Of a stretch of 41,235 bases of DNA, positions 21,201 through 29,382 are shown one piece after another. This DNA comes from Fragilaria crotonensis. Its lineage: Eukaryota > Bacillariophyta > Fragilariophyceae > Fragilariales > Fragilariaceae. Below the pieces are notes generated by a model. That model did not search any database. It was not told the DNA's origin and saw only the letters and a program-made list of their open reading frames with translations. The stretch is taken from positions 1 through 41,235 of the forward strand of contig JAKSYS010000573.1 of NCBI GenBank assembly GCA_022925895.1, in the 5' to 3' direction. Every line of letters starts with the position of its first letter. Positions within the stretch are counted from its first letter, which is position 1. A program made the translations under genes and the position numbers.

Positions 21201-21759
21201 CCTCGACAATGAGAGGGAGTTTTCCAACACTATGATTGGCCATTACAAGCTTGATCGCAATGGTCCTGAACGTTCATTGCCAACATTATACATGGTTGAC
21301 GCGAACAATCTTGTGGCACCAACAATAGGAATTCGTGACGTTGGCATGTCAGAAGGCTTGCGTGTCGAGGATGAACATTATCTTTTCCTCTTTCGGAGGA
21401 AAGATGACTGGGTTTCATCTTGGGACTCAATGATCAACAAGTGTCATCAATCCAGAGATTCACCAACTGACGAAAGTGAGTATGATGATTCCACCCACGA
21501 ACTTGATGCCAATGAGGATCTCATTGGCATTGAGGAAGATTCCGACAACAATGCCAATGACGACAAGGATGATGCCGTTGAAAAGGAGGAAGATCATTCA
21601 GATGATGACAATTGTGATGGGGCAGATGTGGACAGCGAGGAAGAGGAGGCGGTAGACGAGGAGGAAGCCGCTGATGAGGAGTTTGCTGACGGAGAAGCAT
21701 CTGACGAGGAAGATGTTTGCCCACCGCCACCAACAAAGAGGAAGAAGCAAAGGAGGTAG
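18292..21759 (+). CDS. CACTA/Plavaka-like transposase
   Basis: This 1155-residue protein starts at ATG 18292. An N-terminal zinc finger (C12, C15, H25, C32) probably contacts DNA. The catalytic core shows the Plavaka/EnSpm pattern: ILPTIFAMDKTQVDTYGRM with D327, then FIIGDTEGHDRLCGHY with D466, then FGACPGEMLHLISLGWFKY with E557. These are the best DDE candidates. A CxxCxC knuckle (C488, C491, C493) sits between the second and third. Downstream lie a helical region and a beta-rich module at about 860-1030, then a D/E-rich tail ending in a basic cluster (KRKKQRR) that looks like a nuclear signal. The frame is intact. The next gene ends only 35 bases away on the other strand. Confidence 0.85.
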   Translation: MSSGASGVLEECAGCHKTFKRLATHIAQSPTCEQVYATCQDDIPPDCGESKTSTRRASTRSTRWVSSDLLPRETNGAVICNDVPLPSGNASAGVGTSTIQPQEVQVHNDSGQHHDNEDCGFASLDDPFPLSDEDADTSFVKEGEPDKCVMKLYEELLESRANPLGLDRFSCEEKVHIELLHLLKVLNAPLIAFTHILKWAAQANDSGHVFQVDCQPSRKNVVQKLYCRYNMKGLIPKEKLLYLPYSKRLVSMIYFDASQVFASLLSCPLLNRDENFMFHEHRDPFVVPSRSADIGDINTGRCYRKTYKALVKNRGVDMILPTIFAMDKTQVDTYGRMQMEPMTMSHGLLKHEVRSKHSAMRILGYICQFPAHKPTSKKGTNSAVAVPQATDLPNGTVVGDVSLLKQIPNVSWSTYLLNEMHMQIKFILEESGFLELQRNGFKWMLHYNGKIHPIVLHPYIPFIIGDTEGHDRLCGHYTARFSSVKQLCRVCECPTLQSGWSKAKYRHRKPAVINKLVRSGDLIGLKDMSQNYLVNGFDQVRFGLHNARGIFGACPGEMLHLISLGWFKYCLDAFCAQAGGSTSLALKQYDSLCASIGKRLSRHSDRDLPRMNFPKGFSSGANLMGHEITGCLLVKLFALHTTRFRQIFSPPNKKSKKSKGDDPGLQRLSNAAHVEDWKLIVSSLLQWHQWMKQPTISKLQVGKSHCAVQWLMRQVGRVAPRPKGMGSNTIKTHLVLHLSEDILDHGVPDNVNSAYAESAHIPLSKITARNTQKRASTFTLQAANRYVENIAIAAAWQDMQQDIMANNELAGNSDTTPTPDNDATPTPSGTLSGRGFSIMWNAGDLSPSLVWNRTYPTDNSGGDSLLLNVMRFLGRQCLPHMTDGKLPCYTEFICANGHKYRAHPSVYNGKPWNDHAMVKWHGYAYPLPGLIHAFVDLRQLSPGARIILRESGQPSITAAGVYAVIHSFSPLDNEREFSNTMIGHYKLDRNGPERSLPTLYMVDANNLVAPTIGIRDVGMSEGLRVEDEHYLFLFRRKDDWVSSWDSMINKCHQSRDSPTDESEYDDSTHELDANEDLIGIEEDSDNNANDDKDDAVEKEEDHSDDDNCDGADVDSEEEEAVDEEEAADEEFADGEASDEEDVCPPPPTKRKKQRR

Positions 21760-21794
21760 CACGTAAGCAAATGATACCAGTACGTCCTAGTAGT

Positions 21795-24020
21795 TCAATA
21801 TGTAGACCATCCTCTTTTTTTCTTTGGTATCCGGTACTTCCCACCCACCTCCAAGTCCTCAACACACACCATGCCACCACCATCAACCTCTCCTTCCAAC
21901 ACAGGACATACAGCAGCTGCGCCAGCATCACCTGAAGCAGCAACGTCCCCACCCTCCGCACAACCAACAGCCCCGACATCAGAGAAATCGGCAACAGCAC
22001 CGCCCCCCCTTCGCCTCTTCTTCTTCCTGCGGCGGCGCCTCCTCCTTTTGGTAGTAGGTATTCCATCAGAACTGTTGGACGAATCATCAGAGCCCATGGA
22101 GGCGGGAGGGGGACAGGGTGGTTTACTTGCCGCTGCAGCAGCACACTGAAGTCTTCCAGCCTGCACAACCCTCTCTTTTGCGGCAGTGAATGTCCCATAA
22201 AGATGGTTCTTGAAACAGTTCCTTCCATCACCGACCCTCTTGCCATCAATCCCATCCGGCATAGAGAGAGAAGTGCAATGTCTGATAACTCGACCATCCC
22301 AGCTTATGGTGACACCATGTGAGAGCCTTATGGCAACGCCTGCAAATGGGCGACCATCTGGTCTCATTCCATGCAGATTTGGCATTACAAAATACCAATT
22401 GACACCAAGGCCACGGATCTCCTCAGTCCATACACTGTATCCCTGAGAAGCATCATGGACATCAAAGTGCGAGGAATTTCCAAGGTTGACACTCATGTCA
22501 ACTGTGTACCCAGCATGACATCCAGCTGCACCATCCATAGGAGGCACCGGCAGGAGACCTGAATCAGATTCCAAATCCCTGATCACAGCGTAAACCTGAG
22601 GAAAACAGTGACGGCCAATTCGAGACAAGGACACGACCATGCGCCGAAGGAGTCCTTCCGAAACGTAGCCGTTTGCTGCGTAGGGCAGAGTGCCAACCCT
22701 GTCCAAGTCCACCAGCGTTCCAATTGCGTGCATCGTTCCAACATCACCACCCTTTGCCCTGGCACTGCCCTTTGATGACCGCCTGCGCAATACCTCATTG
22801 TGCAAAGTGATGTCGTTCAACACACCCTCGTCACCGTCACCGAAGAATGCATTCCGGATCATCACAACCGACTGACGGTCCTTAAACTGACCCATTTTCG
22901 CCACATCAACCATCAAGTCGACATTGTTCATCATTTTTGGATCGATGATCCAACATCGTTCCGGTATCCGGAAATGGTGACAAGATGGAGCATAGTGTCG
23001 GCCGTCCTTCCTGGCGCTGTTGGCACCCGCCAGCCGTTTGTTGTACTCTGCAGCGAGGTAGTCATGCGGCCAGGAGGCACAATCCTCCCCAAGAAACACA
23101 TCAGGCGCCAGCATAGGACCATCGCTGTCGGAGCATTGCTTCACCCTGTACATCACGCGTTTCTTCCTGAAGTCAGATGTTCTCCTCCTAGAAATCCTCC
23201 ATGCAGATACCGAGCACACGTGCTCCTGGTGAAATCGCTTCACGTACCCACCCTCACCAAAAGTATACAACACAGATCGGCCAGCAGGCCCCTCCTCCCT
23301 TTCCAGACGTAACCAGCTCATATCAAGTGGGACAAGTGATTTTGGCACTCCAACACACTCATCACGCCGTTCCCTCGCACAGTAAAAAACACCACACTGA
23401 GGGAGGAACAGGATCATGGCCCTGAATTTGTGGTCGTTCTTGTCAGCCTTGTCCTCGGGCTTGTATGAGCGCACCAACCTGACACAATCCTCTGCCTCCC
23501 CCTCCCTGTTCAGGGAGGGAGGAGGTGCACCATCATTGTCCCCAACCTCGTTCCCATCCTGACCATAGGGACACCGATTTAGGATGACGTCCATGAGGTA
23601 GAACTCGTCGAGGTACTCGGACACTGTTCCGGATTCCCGGAACATCTCGTTCATGTGTGTTAATTGGAAGGGATAATCACATTGGTAAGCCCTTGAAATC
23701 CAATTGAGCGGAGTCTTGCCAATACAGGCATCATCTGGACGCTCCTCCTCCCCAGTTGTTGCCACATCCTGAAAGCGCCTCTCAAATTCGCTGCGCTCCT
23801 CGGGAACCACAGCCCTTGACAACAATGCCATAATTTGCTGCTGGGATGGGAGGAACTTCCGAGGTTTCCGATCAGGAAGTGTCACGACAGTTGACGCCCC
23901 CGATGCTGACGCACGACTTGTCCGTTCCAAGTTCAGAAACGTTGTCTTGCACGGAGAAGTTCTTCTGTTGTCAGCAATCCGATCACGGTCACTTCTTCGA
24001 TCGATTTTTTTGCGCGACAT
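21795..24020 (-). CDS. Transposon cargo protein with HxD...H pattern, possible 2OG-Fe(II) oxygenase-like fold
   Basis: This 741-residue protein of unknown function starts at ATG 24020. A basic N-terminus is followed by conserved-looking blocks (TPLNWISRAYQCDYPFQLTH near 103-122; IIDPKMMNNVDLMVDVAKMG near 358-377). Residues about 505-590 look like a double-stranded beta-helix: NLGNSSHFDVHDASQGYSVW contains H518 and D520, WYFVMPNLHG supplies middle strands, and HGVTISWDGRVIRHCTSL contains H581. That is the HxD...H metal triad of Fe(II)/2-oxoglutarate oxygenases; K594 or R595 could bind the co-substrate (alternatively H568 with R577). The C-terminus has an arginine/lysine run at 658-671, a likely nuclear signal, and a G/A-rich tail. 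Enzyme activity is inference; a non-catalytic cupin fold or a transposition helper is possible. Confidence 0.7.
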   Translation of the reverse strand: MSRKKIDRRSDRDRIADNRRTSPCKTTFLNLERTSRASASGASTVVTLPDRKPRKFLPSQQQIMALLSRAVVPEERSEFERRFQDVATTGEEERPDDACIGKTPLNWISRAYQCDYPFQLTHMNEMFRESGTVSEYLDEFYLMDVILNRCPYGQDGNEVGDNDGAPPPSLNREGEAEDCVRLVRSYKPEDKADKNDHKFRAMILFLPQCGVFYCARERRDECVGVPKSLVPLDMSWLRLEREEGPAGRSVLYTFGEGGYVKRFHQEHVCSVSAWRISRRRTSDFRKKRVMYRVKQCSDSDGPMLAPDVFLGEDCASWPHDYLAAEYNKRLAGANSARKDGRHYAPSCHHFRIPERCWIIDPKMMNNVDLMVDVAKMGQFKDRQSVVMIRNAFFGDGDEGVLNDITLHNEVLRRRSSKGSARAKGGDVGTMHAIGTLVDLDRVGTLPYAANGYVSEGLLRRMVVSLSRIGRHCFPQVYAVIRDLESDSGLLPVPPMDGAAGCHAGYTVDMSVNLGNSSHFDVHDASQGYSVWTEEIRGLGVNWYFVMPNLHGMRPDGRPFAGVAIRLSHGVTISWDGRVIRHCTSLSMPDGIDGKRVGDGRNCFKNHLYGTFTAAKERVVQAGRLQCAAAAASKPPCPPPASMGSDDSSNSSDGIPTTKRRRRRRRKKKRRRGGGAVADFSDVGAVGCAEGGDVAASGDAGAAAVCPVLEGEVDGGGMVCVEDLEVGGKYRIPKKKRGWSTY

Positions 24021-24050
24021 GATAACCTTGCACCAGTCCTATTGTCGAGG

Positions 24051-24790
24051 CACGAACACTCTCGTAGACGTTCGCAGCACGTTGTGAACAGCAGTCGCTC
24101 AACCCACTGTATGGCAGGGAGCAACCGCACGAACAAACGTTGCGAACGATCAGACGATAACGATGACGACGATACCAGTCGTATGGTCGAGACACAAACG
24201 CCGCTCTCGTAGACGTTCGCAGCACGTTATGAACAGCAGTCGCTCAACCCACTGTATGGCAGGGAGCAACCGCACGAACAAACGTTGCGAACAATCAGAC
24301 GACAACGATGACGACGATACCAGTCGTATGGTCGTGGCACGAACGCTCTCGTAGACGTTCGCAGCACGTTATGAACAGCAGTCGCTCAACCCACTGTATG
24401 GCAGGGAGCAACCGCACGAACAAACGTTGCGAACGATCAGACGATAACGATGACGACGATACCAGTCGTATGGTTCAAACGCTCTCGTAGACGTTCGCGC
24501 GTTATGAACAGCAGTTGCTCAACCCACTGTATGGCAGGGAGCAACCGCACGAACAAACGTTACGAACGATCAGACGACAACGATGACAACGATACCAGTC
24601 GTATGGTCGCGGCACGAACGCTCTCGTAGCCGTTCGCACGAAAACGACAACGAGGACGACGATACCAGTCGTATGGTCGTGGCGCGAACCCTGTCCTCGT
24701 AGACGTTTGCACGACGTTATGAGCAGCAGCAGCCAGTCACTCAACCCACTGTATGGCAGGGAGCAAGAACTGCACGCTCAAACGTTTGCA
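24051..24790. repeat. Tandem array of about 145-bp units inside the DNA transposon
   Basis: About five complete or near-complete units and one shortened unit share the core CAACCCACTGTATGGCAGGG and the link ACGATACCAGTCGTATGGT. The first three are nearly identical, and later units carry deletions and substitutions. Each unit holds CGAACG and CGTTCG half-sites arranged as inverted repeats. The array starts 30 bases upstream of the HxD gene's start codon, so it occupies its promoter and the divergent gene's upstream region. Possible roles are transposase binding or transcription control. Confidence 0.85.
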
Positions 24791-25650
24791 GTTCCTGGGC
24801 TTCTTTCTTGTTTAAACTACAAGTTGTGACCACAGCGTGCTTGCTGGTTGAGTCTAGTGTGAAATGTACACGGAAACGACGTACATTGCATACTAGACTC
24901 AAAATTTGGTGTACGGGAAGGACTCACTTTACTATCATGCATTCTAGAGGTAACCTGTCATAGAACTTCACTCAAAAAATAATAAAGGGGCAAATCACTC
25001 TAAGTACTTTCAGTACTTATTGGTCTTGGGAGTGGAGCATGAATACCATATATATATCAATGAGTTGTAGGTACGTATACGTAATCGACGATCACATATA
25101 TGCTACCCTTTATTTTTATTAAATGTAAAACAAGATAGAATAGTGTTAAATATCAATATACATGACACATTCAAAGCAGAATTAATATTATGCGTCATCT
25201 GGGTTAATTGTACTACTACGCGTACGAAGAAGTATTCTTCACGAACGGAGATACTCCTACTAGTACTATGCCAACGACAACTCTACTACAACGTACTATT
25301 CGCATTAGAGTACACGCCTGGCAATCACGTTTATGAATCACAAGACAAAAGAGCATGTGATTTAACCAAAATAGAGCGTGAAATACAATTGCATGCAATT
25401 TATAGCAATGATCACCATGTATTCAAACAATACACATGTATAACTAAATCATGAATACGGGTGTTCTCAATATACAAGGTTATATATGTGTACTTTCAAA
25501 ATGTACGTAGCCGTGATTTGAAAACGACTACTCACCAAACAAACTTCACAACCTACACAAAAAATAGAGTGAAGCAAACACGTATTGCACCTGTTCACAA
25601 CACAAAACTCATACAAATTCCACTTTCTCCTGAAGTCGTCAACATCAACA
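24791..25650. other. AT-rich divergent intergenic region in the DNA transposon
   Basis: No convincing gene is seen in this region. It contains AT-rich stretches such as ATATATATCA at about 25050 and is the presumed promoter and 5' UTR of the acidic protein gene that begins at 25651. Open frames of 60 to 100 codons here lack any protein-like signature. Confidence 0.45.
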
Positions 25651-27387
25651 ATGGCTCCTCCAACCCCTCCAACACCACCTCCACCAGCACCGCAACAACC
25701 AAAGGAAGTTCGCAAGTCTCCTCGCACCCTTAAAAAGGAAGAATTAGAGAGAAGAAAGGCAAGATATGAGCAGGCTGCATTAGAGTACGAGGCTCACGAG
25801 AAGCTGGTAGCTGCAAGGAAGAAGCTGAATAAAAAAGCGGGCCCCAAGAAAACAGTTGGAAAAAAGACAGGGAAAAAGCGTGTGAATGCGACACACAAGA
25901 GGAAGAGGAATCCACCGCCAGGTAAGCCAAACAAAAATCGTGCGAAAAATGTGGAGTTTGATTTGCTTGACGATGGTGGCGGCGACAATGATAACGATAA
26001 CAATAATGATAACGATAACGACGATAATGACAATGATAACGACAACGACAATGGCAACGACAATGGCAACGGCAGCTGGAACAACTATGACAATGGAAAT
26101 GACAATGGCAATGACGACGACGACGATGACGATGATGTTGGAGGGAAAAACGATGGTAACGATGATCATGACGGCGTCAAGATCGTCGGCAAGCGCAAAG
26201 TTGATGATGACGACGATGATGACGAGAGCTATCATGACGATGGCGAAGATATGGATTTGGACGAGCCTTTAGAAGGGGTGGTTGACGATGATCTGGATTC
26301 GGATGATGATCAGGATTCGGTCAGCACTTCAGGCCAACACGGAGAAAATGAGATGCAGAGAAGGGATGGGGAAAGGCGGGGGGTGTCGACCAGTACCGGC
26401 CATACAGCCAGTGCGGTACAACCAATTCCGGTTGTCAGAACACCAACACCTGCGGACTCATCACTTCTGAATATAGATGGACTGCTCCACATTCGTGGAA
26501 TGTCGAGGTCGGAGTCGCTAAAATGCCGACAGAAGTTTGTGACTCAACGAGTCAACACATTTGTCAAAGCAACACTATTCCGGAAGATCAAGTTCATCAA
26601 CACCGATAACAGTTTCCAAAGGGCAATGAAGTTGGTGATGGATCACGAGGATGTGCCGCCTCAACATCGTCTCAATTTCCAGAGGACATATGAGAGTGTT
26701 TTTAATGAAGCACTGAATTCAAAGAGGAGTGCCTGCGAGCAATCGGGCGGAAGGATTGCTCGCAAAACCATTGCTGAGTTTGAGACATCTGGAGAGGCCT
26801 TCTTCACCATGGATGAAGTCTCAAAGCTAAGAAGAGCAAACACGGACCGAGAACGGAAGGCTTTCTTTTGGTTCTTCGGAACGTTCTTGGAATGTGTGAG
26901 TGGAAAAAGACATTGGGGAGGAAAGAAGTACCTTGAGTTGGTTTCAAAAGCGAAAGATAAAGATGGTGGTGGTCGAAACAATGTTGTCACAAAGAGCGAC
27001 GAGGCATTTGCATTGCTGATATTTGAGAATTACGTAGATAAGTGGATATTGCAGGTACAAGGAACCGTTCCCGTGAATGCTGCCAATGCTGGTGGTAAGC
27101 CAAGGATGAAAGGTAAATACACTGGAAAATCGAGTGGGCACTGCAAATATGGTGGGTGGAGTCCTGAAGGAATTGTACGGTTCAATGAACTAAAGAAACT
27201 GGTGGAGGAAGACAGAGTATGCCCGCAAGCAGAGACAATGGAAAAGGAATTGCTGGAATTTTCCAGGAGTCAACAGAAAGGTGGAGGCCGTGGAGGGAAC
27301 ACACAAGGAGAACAGGGGAACAATGCTGCAAGGCCTGAAGCAATGGAGTCGTTTCTTGTGGAAGCTGCATGGGATTCAGATGAGTAG
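25651..27387 (+). CDS. Transposon accessory protein: basic N-terminus, DN-rich acidic repeat, conserved C-terminal block
   Basis: This is a 578-residue protein from ATG 25651 (MAPPTPPTPPPPAPQQPKEV); the frame is open upstream but has no ATG. A proline tract and a lysine-rich, coiled-coil-like region (residues about 15-95, several nuclear-signal-like clusters) precede a long D/N repeat encoded by GAY-AAY codons (about 105-165) and further acidic runs to about 235. From about 285 to 550 the protein is globular, with WFFGTFLECVSGKRHWGGKK, VVTKSDEAFALLIFENYVDK and CKYGGWSPEGIVRFNELKKL. I know no function for this block. By location I infer a helper of the element, for example a chromatin or DNA-binding cofactor of the transposase. 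Confidence 0.65.
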   Translation: MAPPTPPTPPPPAPQQPKEVRKSPRTLKKEELERRKARYEQAALEYEAHEKLVAARKKLNKKAGPKKTVGKKTGKKRVNATHKRKRNPPPGKPNKNRAKNVEFDLLDDGGGDNDNDNNNDNDNDDNDNDNDNDNGNDNGNGSWNNYDNGNDNGNDDDDDDDDVGGKNDGNDDHDGVKIVGKRKVDDDDDDDESYHDDGEDMDLDEPLEGVVDDDLDSDDDQDSVSTSGQHGENEMQRRDGERRGVSTSTGHTASAVQPIPVVRTPTPADSSLLNIDGLLHIRGMSRSESLKCRQKFVTQRVNTFVKATLFRKIKFINTDNSFQRAMKLVMDHEDVPPQHRLNFQRTYESVFNEALNSKRSACEQSGGRIARKTIAEFETSGEAFFTMDEVSKLRRANTDRERKAFFWFFGTFLECVSGKRHWGGKKYLELVSKAKDKDGGGRNNVVTKSDEAFALLIFENYVDKWILQVQGTVPVNAANAGGKPRMKGKYTGKSSGHCKYGGWSPEGIVRFNELKKLVEEDRVCPQAETMEKELLEFSRSQQKGGGRGGNTQGEQGNNAARPEAMESFLVEAAWDSDE

Positions 27388-27752
27388 TATAATCAATTAA
27401 CAACAAACTTATACAATGCCGTCTAGGGATCAATTAGACAACAGCATCAACATGGATGGGGAATCAACATATTTGGCTACAACGGAACCATATGTTATCA
27501 ATCAGAGTGTTTAAATAAACCAAAGAAAGATCACTTGCATCAACATTTTGTGTCAGTAGAAATGAAAAACGTCCACATAAACGTTTTAATTATACCAAAT
27601 TTGGTGTACAGATTGTTTGCTACTGACCTTTTATTGTTTAGATATAACGATATTTAGTTACATAACAAAAATTGTTCAAAACTAACCCTCGAAATTTATA
27701 TAGACATCGAACGTTTGATCCTAAAATGTTAGTACTAAACATTGAATAAAAA
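27388..27752. other. Right subterminal region of the DNA transposon
   Basis: This AT-rich region has TGTTTAG at 27635-27641 and its reverse complement CTAAACA at 27735-27741, close to the one in the TIR. The inverted orientation relative to the left end is what transposase binding at both ends would require. No gene is seen. Confidence 0.55.
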
Positions 27753-27773
27753 CTAAACAAAGCGCACCTTCTG
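27753..27773 (-). repeat. Right TIR of the DNA transposon
   Basis: It ends CGCACCTTCTG and is the inverted partner of 17656-17676 with one mismatch. The next two bases, AT, duplicate 17654-17655. Confidence 0.9.
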
Positions 27774-27775
27774 AT

Positions 27776-29225
27776 GCAAGTGTATAGCCCACGTCCTCAA
27801 TCCTTCCGAGCAGAAGGATATGGAATGCTGTCCTTTCTTCGGTTTCTAATCCGAATGGCGGAGTTTTCCTCGTATGCCGAGCCATGGACGGGTATTATCG
27901 GCACGGATAGCCAGAGCGTGTTAGATACGTTGGCAGGTAAAGCACCGGAAGGGGAGACTCGACAACAGCGATTACAGGAGCCAATTCACATCACGGGAGA
28001 TACAGTAACTCTTGATCCCCTGTGCGCAGATTGGGATGTATTGATCGAGATCCAATATGCACTGCAGCAACTTCCAGGCCTCAGTATACAATACGTTAAG
28101 GGACATCAAGATCGGACAACCGCAGTTGGTAGGTTGCCATTAATGGCACAGTTGAATGTCGAAGCAGATTCAATGGCGTCCCTCTACCAGGATTTGCATG
28201 GCGATTATCGTCCGATAGTAGGGTTGACCCCACGATCTCGCGCACATCTGCACTTCACGTCCGGAACCATTACATCAGCATATCCAGCGGCTATACGACG
28301 GGAATATAGTGGCGATTCATTACTTGAACATATTCGCATTCGAAATAAATGGACTGAAGAGATCACCCAGTCGGTAAACTGGGACTCCCATGGAACCGCC
28401 TTGAGTAAGCATATTCAAGGACGACTTCATTACTCAAAACTGGTTCACGACATTCTCCCGACATTAGCATTCTTAAATAAACAAGACAAAGGAAAGCGAT
28501 TGTGCCCATGTTGCAACCATCCAAATGAGACGCGAGATCATATACTGCGATGCACAGCTCCTTCACGGAATCGGTGGCGCCACGCGTTCTTGACTTCCTT
28601 GGAAAAATTCTGTATTGAACATCACACAGCACCTGAATTGCAGAACTTGTTACTCGAAAGCTTCCGCGGCTGGCTGTACCATGATGCGGACAGCGACTTC
28701 ATGCCCAACCCACTGCAATATCCACCGTCGATACGATCTCTTATTGCACAGCAGACAGCAATTGGGTGGCGTCAATTGTTTAATGGAAGGTTTGGAGTCC
28801 AATGGAGCATTGTCCAAGAAACATATGTACGTCGCACTCAGATAACCCAGACAGGAGCAACACGAAGTCTCACTGGACAAAAATGGCAGACACAATTGAT
28901 CTTGTTCGTATGGGAAAGGTGGAAAGGATTATGGAAGCTCAGAAATGAAAGCTTACATGGGAAAGACAACGCAGCGCAAGCCGAGGCAGAGACCAAGGAA
29001 GTCAAGCGCCGTTTGGTAGAAATCTATGATCTCCGAGCTCAAATGGAACCGAGCGCCCAGGAGTTGCTCTGCCAAGACCTTCAGCAGCATATGTTAAAAC
29101 CAACATGGGCAACAACGAATTGGCTAAACATCCATCGCCCACTGTTTCAGGCAAGCCTTCGACGAGTAAAGACCCGAGCAATACAAGGAGTCCGAAACAT
29201 CCGGACATACTTTGCCCCCATCTGA
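27776..29225 (+). pseudogene. Retrotransposon RNase H, 3' part, with C-terminal zinc knuckle (interrupted)
   Basis: The frame continues that of 17411-17655 once the nested element is removed. It holds the remaining RNase H residues: the glutamate in SFRAEGYGML, the aspartate in IGTDSQSVLD, the histidine in VKGHQD and the final aspartate in NVEADSMAS. Further on, CPCCNHPNETRDHILRC (near 28504) is the CCHC knuckle common at the end of LINE polymerases. About 480 codons are open to the stop at 29225. No own start is expected, so this is a stranded fragment rather than a gene. Confidence 0.8.
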
Positions 29226-29382
29226 GGCTCTCACGAGTCGGACAAAAAAATCCAGTGTCTAAGTGGCACTGGCGTACTGGACGTTCTCCATTCGTGGAGG
29301 ATATCTAGTCGTGTGGGTCGACTGCTCCTAATCATGAGCAACGCGACAGCACGTAAAATAGATTTCTGGTTTTTTTTTTCAT
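29226..29382 (+). other. Retrotransposon 3' untranslated region with stem-loops
   Basis: Two perfect short hairpins are visible: CCAGTG at 29252-29257 pairs with CACTGG at 29267-29272, and CTCCA at 29286-29290 pairs with TGGAG at 29295-29299 around a TTCG loop. LINE polymerases often recognise such 3' structures. A T run of about ten bases ends the region. Confidence 0.5.

Larger units (their letters stand above)
17656..27773. mobile_element. Complete CACTA/Plavaka-like DNA transposon, three genes
   Basis: The element is 10,118 bp. It starts CAGAAGGTGCG and ends with the reverse complement CGCACCTTCTG; the 21-bp terminal inverted repeats differ at one position. It is flanked by a 2-bp AT duplication (17654-17655 and 27774-27775). 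Taking out the element and one AT copy restores the RNase H reading frame at GGC-CAC-ATG-CAA. It carries a DDE-type transposase, a 741-residue HxD protein on the opposite strand and a 578-residue acidic protein, all with open frames, so it looks autonomous and recent. A tandem array of 145-bp units lies between the last two genes. Confidence 0.88.
10905..29382 (+). mobile_element. Non-LTR retrotransposon (ORF1, APE-RT, RNase H), split by a nested DNA transposon
   Basis: The element carries an ORF1 with a coiled coil, then an apurinic-type endonuclease, a reverse transcriptase, an RNase H and a CCHC knuckle, all on the plus strand. This domain order is typical of I/Tad-group LINEs that keep an RNase H; the clade is not assigned. 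There are no LTRs. Boundaries are taken from imperfect direct repeats at 10848-10904 and 29383-29429, so they are uncertain by tens of bases. Without the nested insertion at 17656-27773 it is about 8.36 kb. There is no poly-A tail; the 3' end is a T run (about 29370-29379). Confidence 0.75.

Noticed and set aside
21521..22297. 258-codon minus-strand frame spanning the end of the transposase gene and of the HxD gene
   Set aside because: It crosses two genes in a different frame and has proline/leucine-rich, shadow-like composition.
24051..24790. CRISPR-like array
   Set aside because: Units are contiguous 145-bp tandem repeats without unique spacers, and the genome is eukaryotic.
25780..26235. 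Open frames on the minus strand over the DN repeat
   Set aside because: They are the mirror of GAY-AAY repeats and read as valine/isoleucine or leucine/serine runs.
29370..29380. T run as the poly-A tail of a minus-strand element
   Set aside because: All coding domains upstream are on the plus strand, so a T run at this end is not a poly-A tail.
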